45,898 nucleotides of DNA from a virus. Position 1 is the stretch's first letter. The number at the start of each line of letters is the position of its first letter. This document shows positions 24,692 through 32,496 of the stretch, one piece after another. The stretch is taken from positions 1 to 45,898 of the IMG/VR virus record IMGVR_UViG_3300021599_003346, one strand, 5' to 3'. The notes beneath the pieces were generated by a model. The model worked only from the letters and a program-made list of their open reading frames with translations. It was not told where the DNA came from and ran no database searches. A program made the translations under genes and the position numbers.

Positions 24692-25504
24692 TCATTGAAC
24701 AATATTAAAAAAGAAAAGCTGAACCAATCTGGCCTTACTTGCATCTTCGACAGATAAGCCCTCATAAGTGCTGGCAGAATGTATCAGCTTTGCATCCCAA
24801 ATTGCTAACCTATTATAAACAGCGCCGACCTTATCACATAGCTCCCAATTATCTGGATGTACAAAATTATATTGATTGTATATTTCTGAATCTGCTTTTT
24901 GAATCGCTTCTTGGTTGGCAAACTTGTGCGACTCTAGTGGATTAGCTGGAGGTCTACGGCATCCATGTTTCTTGCTTTTCCAGAAACTTGTGCCAGCAGT
25001 TATAGGGGCATCAGGTGTTAAGTATATTGCAGCTGCATAGTTTTGAGCATCACTATGGTATACCAAGGGGTCTTGAAAACCTGTGATTTGGAAACAGCCA
25101 TTAGCAATCTGGAACAGCCAGCCCTCAATTTGTGTACCCAGAAGTCTTTCAAACTCTTCCTTTAAATAAGGCCACAAAAACCTTTCTGTGGTCCTTTTAC
25201 CCTTATACCAACGAAGGTCTTCGTGAAACTCTTGTTCAAGAGCCATCCCTCTAATATCATCAGGATTTTTGTAAAAATTGTCAACTACAAGCAAATGTGG
25301 ATTTCTTTTGTTGAAAATATTATGATTTACCGAAAATGAACTAGAAAAATTTAAATCTTTTTCCAAGACCCACATAGGAAGATCGACATCTACTGGCCTG
25401 ACATAATACTTAGGCAAACCATCTAGGCCTTGGCCAATCTTTTCAACTGTACAATCTTGTTTAGAAAACCGTACTTTTTGGCCTACAGAAAATTTAGGAT
25501 TCAT
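24692..25504 (-). CDS. 2OG-Fe(II) oxygenase-like (DUF6445-type) protein with KOW/SH3-like N-terminus
   Basis: The N-terminal ~50 residues look like a small beta barrel (FSVGQKVRFSKQDCTVEKIG, then LPKYYVRPVD). The main domain contains LLVVDNFYKNPDDIRGMAL, YHSDAQNYAAAIYLTPDAPI with an HxD-type motif, GTSFWKSKKHG, and YNRLAIWDAKLIHSAS with the distal His. This set is typical of a 2OG-oxygenase-related family found in cyanophages and other aquatic phages. The reaction is unknown. It is the last gene of the prkA unit before the terminator. Confidence 0.72.
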   Translation of the reverse strand: MNPKFSVGQKVRFSKQDCTVEKIGQGLDGLPKYYVRPVDVDLPMWVLEKDLNFSSSFSVNHNIFNKRNPHLLVVDNFYKNPDDIRGMALEQEFHEDLRWYKGKRTTERFLWPYLKEEFERLLGTQIEGWLFQIANGCFQITGFQDPLVYHSDAQNYAAAIYLTPDAPITAGTSFWKSKKHGCRRPPANPLESHKFANQEAIQKADSEIYNQYNFVHPDNWELCDKVGAVYNRLAIWDAKLIHSASTYEGLSVEDASKARLVQLFFFNIVQ

Positions 25505-25523
25505 TATTTTTACCCTTTCGCTT

Positions 25524-25877
25524 CTAATTTGAATTAAATTCTAAAATTATGACAGAATCAACAACTATGACTTGCTTTCCAAGAATATTAGTTATTTGAC
25601 CAACTACTTTTACTGCTTTTTCTTGTTTTTCTGCTCGATCTAGCAAAACTTTTTGTTGTGGATTTGTAACAATTAACTGATGTTTATACATGACGGCATT
25701 CGGAAATTTTCCGACTGGCATATGACTAAGTGTTAAAATGTTCTTGTCATATTCAACATAGCCAGAAAAAGTTTTAGTTGGATAATTTTCTGAATCGAAT
25801 TGACTAAAAATATCAAGTGGGCGTTTTTGTAAATCTGCTGTATTAATAAAACAGGTCAGCAACAAAAACGCCCACAT
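25524..25877 (-). CDS. Exported small protein (117 aa) with signal peptide
   Basis: A short hydrophobic N-terminus (MWAFLLLTCFINTADLQK) resembles a signal peptide. The mature part is beta-rich and ends VVGQITNILGKQVIVVDSVI, reminiscent of a small OB-type barrel. No family is firmly recognised. It lies five bases downstream of the 75-residue gene and is in the prkA run, so export or a lipid-facing role during the same stress response is possible. Confidence 0.55.
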   Translation of the reverse strand: MWAFLLLTCFINTADLQKRPLDIFSQFDSENYPTKTFSGYVEYDKNILTLSHMPVGKFPNAVMYKHQLIVTNPQQKVLLDRAEKQEKAVKVVGQITNILGKQVIVVDSVIILEFNSN

Positions 25878-25882
25878 TTTGA

Positions 25883-26110
25883 TTACTCTCCAGAGTTAAA
25901 AGACAGATCAAAGCCTTTATCTGTCTCAAGCGGGGATGAGAACTTCATGTTCAAGAAAAAGTCTCGTAGCTCGTTGGGCAGGCTATTGATTAGCTCACCC
26001 AAGGTTGCATCAGAGGCCCATCCGTTCATGATATGCTCATCGAGGTCTTCAAGCAACTGCCTAGATTTGGCAGAATTCAACCAAGGATTCTTCAAATTAG
26101 CTGCACTCAT
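25883..26110 (-). CDS. Small acidic protein next to prkA (75 aa)
   Basis: No family recognised. It is helical (SRQLLEDLDEHIMNGWASDA, LINSLPNELRDFFLNMKF), acidic and soluble. It starts 10 bases after prkA stops, in the same operon, and could be a small partner of the kinase. An SD (GGAG) precedes the ATG. Confidence 0.55.
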   Translation of the reverse strand: MSAANLKNPWLNSAKSRQLLEDLDEHIMNGWASDATLGELINSLPNELRDFFLNMKFSSPLETDKGFDLSFNSGE

Positions 26111-26119
26111 GTTTGCTCC

Positions 26120-28189
26120 TTATTCTTCTGCTAAGTCACCACGGGCAAATATGGACCCAACATAATCTAGAACATCCCTTGCGGATTGTTCGTTGTATCC
26201 ATATTCTTTCATCCTCTCAATTATAGCATCAATCTTTTCCTGAATCTTCGGATCAACAACAGAACTTCCAGAAACATGCAAAGCAGATAACTTAATATGA
26301 TCTTTAGTATCTTCAAACAACTTCATCTCGAAAGCTTTTTTCAGTAAAGGAGAAGAGTCCCAAGCAAAAGTTTTCTTCTTGTGGCTCAATTCACCGATGA
26401 AAGCAGCAATCATTCTTCTGAAATCATCGACTGCGTTTTCAGCAACATCAATTTTTGTTTCAATGTTACGCATCAGTCGCTCATCAGGCTGCTCCTCACG
26501 GCCAGTATATGGATTCTTTACTTTAGACTTGTTGATATAAGCCATCAAGTTGTCTATATAGTTTGAACAAAGTCTAACAACTGCTTCCTCATCACCCACA
26601 AGTGCTTTTTGAACCTCCGCTTTCAGAATCTCATCAAGCTTATTCTTGGCCAAAGTAATACAGTTAGTATACTGTTTAATCTGGTCTTTGTTTGTAATCA
26701 AACTATGGTTTTCAAGACCATCCATCAAACTGTTAAGAACCATGAATGGGTTAATGTAATCATGCCTATCAGAAAGGCAATTAGCAATTTTATCTTGCAC
26801 ATACCTTGCGCTAACGCCACCAGCCATACCTTCATCTGGATACTTATCTCTTAGCTCTTTGACAGAGTCTTCGGTCCAGCCGGGGAGCATCTTATCATTG
26901 TATAGCTCGGCTTTTTCTACAAGACTTAGCTTACCGTCCTTATCGTCTTGAAGTCGAGTAAGAATTGCCCACAGCGCAGCAACCTCCAAAGTATGAGGTG
27001 CTACATGCTGACGAACTTTGCCGTTTGAGTAGTCTTGTTCTAAAACTTTAATTTCGTCATCCCACTTCAATAAATATGGGACATCAATCTTAACAGTTCT
27101 GTCTCGCAAAGCTTCCATAAATGGATTGTTTTTGAGTTTTTCAAATTCAGGTTGATTAGTATGGCCAAGAATTGCCATATCAACTCTAATCTGCGAAAAC
27201 TTTTTGGGTTTGATTTGTCTTTCTTGCGATGCACCCAAAAGGTCATATAGGAAAGCTTGCTCTAATTTGAGCATTTCAATAAATTCAACAACGCCACGGT
27301 TACCAACGCATAACTCTCCATCAAAGCTGAAAGCTCTGGGATCGGAGTCGCTTCCAAAATGTGGGATTTTTGCGAAGTTAATGTCACCAGTCAGTTCAGT
27401 TGAATCTTGATTCTTTTCATCTTTCGGCTGGAAAGTAGCAATTCCCACTCTATCACTTTCGGAATGTGTCAAGCGAATCACACGAATGTGATTAGTAACG
27501 ACTTTAAGCCAATCACCATCATACTTCTTTAAAAGCCTTTGCATGAATAGCTTGCACCTTGGGTCAAGCTCTCCATCGACATTCAAAGAATACAAAGTAG
27601 CCAAATCTTTTTGGTCTGCTTGATCTCTGTGTATTTTGTTGAGATCAGCTAGCACCTCTTGTCGCATATCCTCTGGCATCAAGCGCAAAGGCTCTTCATG
27701 CATAGGGCAGCAGTCAGTATCGGAAGTGTAAATACCATCTTGTCCAGTTGGTAAATTGACCCACTTGAAAGAATACCAAGCTCCCTCATTTGTACGACTA
27801 TATTTTTCTAACCCTTTTTTAAGCAATCTGCAAATGGTACTCTTGGATGAACCAACAGGACCATGTAGCAAGAGAATTCTTTTTTCTGTACCGTAAAACC
27901 CAGCAGCACCTTTAATATGTTTCATAAAACGGTCTAGAGTTTCCTCCAAACCAAAAATAGGAATATCCAGATCGTCAAAAAAGTTGTAATGTGTAAGTAT
28001 GTTGCGATATCTTTCGACTTCTCTGGTGCCTTTTGCGACAACCATATCATAAAGTCTTTGATATGCAGTTCTTATCAGCTTGGGATTTTCATAACACTTT
28101 TCGAGATACTCTTGAAAAGACATCTCTTCATTGATTGCTGCATATTCTGTTTTGTTAAATTTTTGTGCTACTTGTTCGAGTTTGCTCAT
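26120..28189 (-). CDS. prkA: PrkA family serine/threonine protein kinase (YeaG)
   Basis: A full-length PrkA (689 residues; cellular proteins ~630-690). The AAA+-like domain includes the Walker A GPVGSSKST (110-118), the LPEDMRQEVLADL-type segment seen here as MPEDMRQEVLADLN, RGVVEFIEMLKLEQAFLYDLL and GHTNQPEFEKLKNNPFMEALRDR. The C-terminal region (FMVLNSLMDGLENH, DVLDYVGSIFA) corresponds to the kinase part. In bacteria PrkA phosphorylates or degrades targets during sporulation, starvation or acid stress and acts with YeaH and SpoVR. The gene is preceded by a zinc-ribbon gene (25-base gap) and followed by small genes. All visible motifs are intact. Confidence 0.95.
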   Translation of the reverse strand: MSKLEQVAQKFNKTEYAAINEEMSFQEYLEKCYENPKLIRTAYQRLYDMVVAKGTREVERYRNILTHYNFFDDLDIPIFGLEETLDRFMKHIKGAAGFYGTEKRILLLHGPVGSSKSTICRLLKKGLEKYSRTNEGAWYSFKWVNLPTGQDGIYTSDTDCCPMHEEPLRLMPEDMRQEVLADLNKIHRDQADQKDLATLYSLNVDGELDPRCKLFMQRLLKKYDGDWLKVVTNHIRVIRLTHSESDRVGIATFQPKDEKNQDSTELTGDINFAKIPHFGSDSDPRAFSFDGELCVGNRGVVEFIEMLKLEQAFLYDLLGASQERQIKPKKFSQIRVDMAILGHTNQPEFEKLKNNPFMEALRDRTVKIDVPYLLKWDDEIKVLEQDYSNGKVRQHVAPHTLEVAALWAILTRLQDDKDGKLSLVEKAELYNDKMLPGWTEDSVKELRDKYPDEGMAGGVSARYVQDKIANCLSDRHDYINPFMVLNSLMDGLENHSLITNKDQIKQYTNCITLAKNKLDEILKAEVQKALVGDEEAVVRLCSNYIDNLMAYINKSKVKNPYTGREEQPDERLMRNIETKIDVAENAVDDFRRMIAAFIGELSHKKKTFAWDSSPLLKKAFEMKLFEDTKDHIKLSALHVSGSSVVDPKIQEKIDAIIERMKEYGYNEQSARDVLDYVGSIFARGDLAEE

Positions 28190-28213
28190 GTCTTAATCCT
28201 CAAATGTGCAAAA

Positions 28214-28543
28214 TTACTCAACTTCTCCAAAGAACTGACCACTTTGAATGTCATCAATCTCACGATATGGTTGGCCACCCACATGTGACGCTTCCTCCGC
28301 TTTACGGCGAAGGTCTTGCGCTTGTTCTAAATTATATCCAGCACGATAACCAAAGTTATCAAATTTACTTGTATCTTTCGGATTAGTAAATTTTATGTTG
28401 GAAATGAAAGTCACTTGTTGCTTCTTCCTCTTTGACCCACAGGATGGGCAAACAACATCTTTATATTTTCCAGAAGAATCAAAGTTTGTCAATGAGTCGT
28501 ATTCTTTTTTACATTTCAAACAGGCAAAACTATATGTTGGCAT
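28214..28543 (-). CDS. FmdB-like zinc-ribbon protein (109 aa)
   Basis: It starts MPTYSFACLKCKKEYDSL and has CPSCGSKRKKQQV, a two-CxxC zinc ribbon of the FmdB/CxxC regulatory type. The remaining ~60 residues are hydrophilic (NLEQAQDLRRKAEEASHVGG). FmdB-like proteins are thought to be regulators, but the role is weakly known. It is first in the prkA operon, right after the terminator at 28553-28586. Confidence 0.72.
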   Translation of the reverse strand: MPTYSFACLKCKKEYDSLTNFDSSGKYKDVVCPSCGSKRKKQQVTFISNIKFTNPKDTSKFDNFGYRAGYNLEQAQDLRRKAEEASHVGGQPYREIDDIQSGQFFGEVE

Positions 28544-28552
28544 AATTACTCC

Positions 28553-28586
28553 AAAAAATTAACCGAAGGCATCGGCCTTCGGTTAA
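28553..28586 (-). terminator. Intrinsic terminator
   Basis: A perfect 12-bp stem (TTAACCGAAGGC with GCCTTCGGTTAA) and a CGAT loop are followed on the minus strand by TTTTTT. It ends the 28617-28892 gene and precedes the prkA operon. Confidence 0.88.
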
Positions 28587-28616
28587 TAAAGTAAACACAA
28601 AAATAATTGTTACTAA

Positions 28617-28892
28617 TTAAAACAATTCGTTTACCATTTTTTTCAGATTCGAATAAATTTTCTTAATGATTGTCAGTTTGTTTTTCGTAGTACGAAACGA
28701 CCATAGCCAATCTTTACTAGCAACAGATATTGCATCATGTAAAATTTTCTCATCAACATCGCTTCTGAGAATATCTGTCTGCTCTTGCTGTGCCATGATT
28801 ATTTGATCCTCTATAGGCATGTCCTTTTTCTTTTTCTTGCCAGAATCATCATCAAAACTATCATCAAAAGGAAAATCAAATCTATTTCCCAT
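28617..28892 (-). CDS. Hypothetical protein (91 aa)
   Basis: No family recognised. The N-terminus is Asp/Phe-rich (MGNRFDFPFDDSFDDD) with a short Lys run, followed by a helical basic half (TTKNKLTIIKKIYSNLKKMV). A strong SD (GGGAGG) precedes the ATG, and a late-type TAATAAATA sequence lies about 90 bases upstream on the same strand. The region 28893-29041 holds no convincing gene. Confidence 0.6.
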   Translation of the reverse strand: MGNRFDFPFDDSFDDDSGKKKKKDMPIEDQIIMAQQEQTDILRSDVDEKILHDAISVASKDWLWSFRTTKNKLTIIKKIYSNLKKMVNELF

Positions 28893-28997
28893 AATCGGCC
28901 TCCCTCATGAGCTAAAAACAATCAATTCATTTTTTCTATCTTTTCATTCGCCCAATCTTGCTGAGTGCCAAAAGTATTTATTAAAACAACGAACACA

Positions 28998-29020
28998 GAT
29001 TGTAACAAGATGTTACAATC
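28998..29020. repeat. Perfect inverted repeat, 10-bp arms
   Basis: The arms GATTGTAACA and TGTTACAATC are separated by three bases. There is no T-run, so it is unlikely to be a terminator. It sits in a gene-free 150-base gap, just upstream of the late-type box for the 28617-28892 gene and downstream of the 53-residue gene, and could be a protein-binding operator. Confidence 0.6.
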
Positions 29021-29041
29021 GGTATTAATTGATATCGTATT

Positions 29042-29203
29042 TTATATTTTAAACAGGCTTTTTCTTTTTTTATACAGAGGACCGAAGTGTGGACTCACAT
29101 GTTTAGTCTTTGATCTAGTAATCAAAGCACGATGCGTACTTCTATCCCCACCATGATTATTGAAATTCTTTTCACTTAAAACTAAAAATTCTTTAAATGT
29201 CAT
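29042..29203 (-). CDS. 53-residue protein with capsid-targeting-like N-terminus
   Basis: A short gene that begins MTFKEFLVLSEKNFNNHGGD, the closest match in the window to the T4 capsid-targeting form (MKT.QEFI.EA). The rest is basic and ends PLYKKRKSLFKI. Its ATG overlaps the stop of the upstream gene as ATGA, and GGGAG lies six bases before it. The coupling, SD and shared N-terminus support a real gene despite its size. It may be an internal head protein. Confidence 0.68.
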   Translation of the reverse strand: MTFKEFLVLSEKNFNNHGGDRSTHRALITRSKTKHVSPHFGPLYKKRKSLFKI

Positions 29204-29433
29204 TGTGCTCCCATGACAAGATTTTGAAGAACCTTTTTTTGCCTTGGGTCTCTAACATATTTGTCAATAGCAAGCTGATTTTTAGGATCAAGCTTCGCTG
29301 GTGGCTTTGGAGCATTTGCCTTGGCTGCTTGATTTTTTGCGATATCTCCCAAAGCTTTTGCCATGCCCTGTAAATCAAAAAATGATGCATCTTCATGGTA
29401 TTGTTCTTGAACCCAATCTTTAAAGTTTTTCAT
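29200..29433 (-). CDS. Capsid-targeting-like small protein (77 aa)
   Basis: It starts MKNFKDWVQEQYHEDASFFD, with the shared F..W(V/L)..E peptide, then an Ala/Lys/Pro-rich, probably flexible middle (AAKANAPKPPAKLDPKNQL) and a basic helical end. No enzyme motif is visible. It starts directly at the stop of the phospholipase-like gene and is coupled to the 53-residue gene, so this forms a three-gene late cassette. Confidence 0.68.
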   Translation of the reverse strand: MKNFKDWVQEQYHEDASFFDLQGMAKALGDIAKNQAAKANAPKPPAKLDPKNQLAIDKYVRDPRQKKVLQNLVMGAQ

Positions 29434-29832
29434 TTAAGAATTCCCTTCACTTTTTGCATCTGTTTCTTTATTTACTAACCAATTAGCAAAATCTAATTTT
29501 TTGGATGGCAACGCTATCTTGGTTTTTAATCCAAAGTATCCACGAATTATTTTTGCGACTTGTTTTTGTCCCATAGGTGTCTTAGGGTCTTCGATAACAT
29601 CATCTAAATCCTTGATTAGCGTGACATCATAAGGCATTGCACATGGGTTTTTGCTTCCGGGTAAGGCTGCTTTGACAGCATCGAGTCCTATCAAACCGCA
29701 GTCTCTATAGCCTATATCGTGAGTTTTACATGCTGCATCCACAGGGTTGATTGGGGACTTGGCAAATCCCTTCTCATCATATGGTCCGGGACCACAGAAG
29801 TTGCCGTAACGCATAGTTGAAAAATTAAACAT
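29434..29832 (-). CDS. Phospholipase A2-like protein (132 aa)
   Basis: Residues ~9-44 show the secretory-PLA2 pattern: a Ca-binding loop YGNFCGPGP and the catalytic region DAACKTHDIGYRDCG with the His-Asp pair. This is close to the viral PLA2 layout (GPG... D..C..HD..Y). There is no signal peptide. The C-terminus carries KKLDFANWLVNKET, similar to the N-terminal peptide of its neighbours but at the other end. A PLA2 in a virion could open host membranes during entry or lysis; this is inference. It starts 27 bases from the divergent gene at 29860 with TATA-like boxes between. Confidence 0.68.
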   Translation of the reverse strand: MFNFSTMRYGNFCGPGPYDEKGFAKSPINPVDAACKTHDIGYRDCGLIGLDAVKAALPGSKNPCAMPYDVTLIKDLDDVIEDPKTPMGQKQVAKIIRGYFGLKTKIALPSKKLDFANWLVNKETDAKSEGNS

Positions 29833-29859
29833 ACTATATCTATATATTTTGAGGTAAAA

Positions 29860-30426
29860 ATGTTAAACTTTAGAGAATGGGTTTCCTACCATAAAATACT
29901 AAATGAAAATTATATTATTGAAGACACAGAAGTAGTATCATTGCCTCCCAAGGTTTTATGGATCACAGGCATGGCAAGCACAGGTGATGGACCAAAATTT
30001 CTCAACAACATGGGCTACGACTGTAAAGCGATAAGCACCCTCACAAGTAGAAAAGCTGCGTACATAGGAAGATTTGAGCGCTATGCTTGGGCAAAAATGT
30101 TCTTGCAAAAAAAGGCCGAAAAACTTGGCAAGGCTCATATGGCTGCAAATGTTGAAAAACACAATAAAGAAATTGACGAATTTGAACCGGATGTAATTGT
30201 TGGAACTAGCCAAGGCGGTGCTGTGGTTATGGAAATTATTGATCAGCATCCAACATCACACCTCCATCAAAACCTATACCTGCTGAGATTTTATCTTGGT
30301 GATGATGTTTGTTGTAGACATGTTGCCATAAGTTGGCGCAAAACGAACTTCTTTGCAAAACTCTCTGCCTATGACAACTTTATTCTCATATTCTGCACCT
30401 TTTACTATTACATCCGGTTCTATTGA
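29860..30426 (+). CDS. Alpha/beta-hydrolase-like protein, probably 3'-truncated, with capsid-targeting-like N-terminus
   Basis: It begins MLNFREWVSYHKILNENYII, again the shared peptide, followed by a hydrolase core: LPPKVLWITGMASTGDGPKF and the nucleophile elbow DVIVGTSQGGAVVMEII (GxSxGG). From about residue 138 the frame runs antisense through the 3' end of the hldE gene (153-base overlap), and that segment (LYLLRFYLGDDVCCRH...FCTFYYYIRFY) looks non-native. The acid/His part of a catalytic triad is not visible. A deletion or recombination joined it to hldE, or it is a shortened binding protein. Confidence 0.6.
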   Translation: MLNFREWVSYHKILNENYIIEDTEVVSLPPKVLWITGMASTGDGPKFLNNMGYDCKAISTLTSRKAAYIGRFERYAWAKMFLQKKAEKLGKAHMAANVEKHNKEIDEFEPDVIVGTSQGGAVVMEIIDQHPTSHLHQNLYLLRFYLGDDVCCRHVAISWRKTNFFAKLSAYDNFILIFCTFYYYIRFY

Positions 30427-31647
30427 TTTTATTATTTCAATTGGTGTTTCGTCATCAAACACAATAATATAATCAACAAATTCCAAATTTTCTAGCAAAG
30501 CCAACCTGTCTGCCAACTGCATAATCGGTCTGTTTTCCCCTTTTATCTTTCTAACACTTTCATCAGAATTTATAGCAACACAAAGTTTATCTCCCTGCTG
30601 AGAGGCATATTTCAAACTCGATAGATGGCCCCCGTGCAACAAATCAAAACATCCATTCGTGAAAGCTAATTTGAAATTGCGATTGAACAAAACATCAGGA
30701 CATGTGACAATTTTACTACCTGTAGCTTGCCACAACTCCGCTGGGCTCAACGGTCTATTCAATTCTCTTTTAACATAAATAGCACCAGCTTCGAAGGCTA
30801 TCTCGCAAGCATCTTTCATGCTAAAGCCTCTAGCTAATGCCATAGATAGAAAACAACAAAAACAATCTCCAGCGCCTATAACACTTTTTGGATCAGAAAA
30901 AGAATTTTTCGATCTATATTCAAAATAATCAGCCTCTTTGCCAACTACACCTTGTCCACCTTGTGTAATTACAACTGAATCACATCGGAGAGAATTCATA
31001 AAATAATCAATTTGATCATGCCAATTCTTTCTATCGCTTAACTGTTTTGCTTCAATAGAATTCGGTTTGAAAACTGTACAATCTTGCCATAAGTCAATGT
31101 TGCTGTTTTTTGGATCAACAACAGATTTTGATTTTTTAAAAAATTTTCTAAACCAAGGATAAGAAAACATTCCTTTGTTGTAATCAGAAAAAACATTCAA
31201 GTCGCTATCTGGAATGTTCAAATCAAGCAAGTGCTTTTTAATATCATCTAATCCAAAATTTTCTTTTTCAAAATCCCACCGGCAAATTGGAATGTTTTGC
31301 GAATACAATCTCTTTTTGCTTGGTATAGAAATGCTTCCGACAACTTTGCTATAATTTGTTTTTATGCCCCTAGAATCATAAATTATTTGTGCCAAATTAG
31401 AAAGCAAACAAATCAATTCAAAATTCACATTGAAATACTTAAACTGAAACGCAACATTTGCTGCCCCTCCCGGTATCATTCCAGATATGGGACTTTCATC
31501 AACGCTTTTATAGACAGGAATTGGAAACTCTGGACTAATTCTGTTTACAGCGACATCGTAGTACTCATCAATTAACGGATCACCGATAACATTAATAGTT
31601 ATCTTACTTTTAGCATCGTGTTCTAGAAATTTTTTGATGATGTTCAT
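30274..31647 (-). CDS. hldE: HldE-type bifunctional heptose-7-phosphate kinase / heptose-1-phosphate adenylyltransferase
   Basis: The N-terminal PfkB-type kinase domain (to ~315) has INVIGDPLIDEYY, IPGGAANVAF and the catalytic GAGDCF (258-263). The C-terminal nucleotidyltransferase has FTNGCFDLLHGGHL (HxGH, 329-342) and KIKGENRPIMQLADRLALLE. HldE makes ADP-D-glycero-beta-manno-heptose precursor for LPS core or surface sugars. The start is ATG 31647, since longer frames run into a terminator. It has no visible SD. Two heptosyltransferase-like genes at 9.5-11.8 kb could use the product. The kinase half is diverged, so activity is not assured. Confidence 0.9.
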   Translation of the reverse strand: MNIIKKFLEHDAKSKITINVIGDPLIDEYYDVAVNRISPEFPIPVYKSVDESPISGMIPGGAANVAFQFKYFNVNFELICLLSNLAQIIYDSRGIKTNYSKVVGSISIPSKKRLYSQNIPICRWDFEKENFGLDDIKKHLLDLNIPDSDLNVFSDYNKGMFSYPWFRKFFKKSKSVVDPKNSNIDLWQDCTVFKPNSIEAKQLSDRKNWHDQIDYFMNSLRCDSVVITQGGQGVVGKEADYFEYRSKNSFSDPKSVIGAGDCFCCFLSMALARGFSMKDACEIAFEAGAIYVKRELNRPLSPAELWQATGSKIVTCPDVLFNRNFKLAFTNGCFDLLHGGHLSSLKYASQQGDKLCVAINSDESVRKIKGENRPIMQLADRLALLENLEFVDYIIVFDDETPIEIIKSIEPDVIVKGAEYENKVVIGREFCKEVRFAPTYGNMSTTNIITKIKSQQV

Positions 31648-31653
31648 ATAATT

Positions 31654-31691
31654 AAAAAAAGTGTGGCCTACAAAAATTATAGGCCACACTT
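31654..31691 (-). terminator. Intrinsic terminator upstream of hldE
   Basis: A 12-bp stem (AAGTGTGGCCTA with TAGGCCACACTT) and a nine-base loop have the T-run on the minus strand. No minus-strand gene is evident between it and 31843, so it either ends a short untranslated RNA or insulates hldE. Confidence 0.75.
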
Positions 31692-31843
31692 CAACCAGAA
31701 ATAAGGAGACAAATTACTTAATGAACAGATGCTGGCTCACCCAGCGCATTAATATAGTGCAAACTTCGAAATAATAATTTTTATTTTATTTTTTACAACT
31801 GTTTCGAAACAATACCATATATAAACATGAGACAGGAGCGAAC

Positions 31844-32467
31844 ATGAGAATATTTTTTTTATTAATGACATTCCTGCTTTGGGTAAATCTAGTTGCAGCA
31901 CAAAATAAGGTAAAAGATTTAGAATTACCTCCAAGTGTAGAACTTGACGCAAGCAAAAAAACACACACAATCGAAGGAAAATGCCAAGGTGTTATAAAAT
32001 GGCTTGTTGCTAGCGATATCAAAACAAAATATACAATAGAAGAAAATAAAAACACAATTACAATTCAACTACCATCATCCGGGTCAGTTGATGTGATTGC
32101 TATCGGCATAATTGAAGGCAAGCCAACAGAGTTTGCAACAACTAAAATTAGAGTCAAAGGCGAAGACAAAAAACTCCCATTAGTTGAAAAAAAGCCACCC
32201 ACAATTTACGCATTTGTTGATTTTAAAACACTATCAGATAAAAAATTAAATCTTTTTGATACAATATACCAAAATAAAAAAATTAATTTTGTTTGCAACG
32301 ATTTATCTTCACCATTATTAACTCAACCAAAATTTAGAGAATTATATCAAGAAGTATCTGGAAATTCATTGCTTGTGGTTGAAGACGATTCTGGAAAAAT
32401 TATTTTGTCACAAACAGTTCCTAGCAACGACCAAGAACTTTTAGAAATAGTAAAGAGATACTATTAA
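31844..32467 (+). CDS. Exported protein with signal peptide (207 aa)
   Basis: A clear signal peptide, MRIFFLLMTFLLWVNLVAA with AQN after the AxA site, is followed by LPPSVELDASKKTHTIEGKC and VIAIGIIEGKPTEFATTKI. This layout parallels the protein at 32957 (LPPS...; short Ig-like strands). The C-terminal third is helical (LYQEVSGNSLLVVEDDSGKI). No enzyme motif is visible. An SD (AGGAG) and TATATAAAC lie upstream. It would act outside the cytoplasm, possibly at the envelope during lysis or exclusion; this is not proven. Confidence 0.65.
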   Translation: MRIFFLLMTFLLWVNLVAAQNKVKDLELPPSVELDASKKTHTIEGKCQGVIKWLVASDIKTKYTIEENKNTITIQLPSSGSVDVIAIGIIEGKPTEFATTKIRVKGEDKKLPLVEKKPPTIYAFVDFKTLSDKKLNLFDTIYQNKKINFVCNDLSSPLLTQPKFRELYQEVSGNSLLVVEDDSGKIILSQTVPSNDQELLEIVKRYY

Positions 32468-32496
32468 TAAGCTAACACACTTACCTTGGAGAATCT

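Noticed and set aside
29193-29396. Second minus frame overlapping 29200-29433
   Set aside because: It is out of frame with the gene that has the shared N-terminal peptide, the ATGA coupling and the SD.
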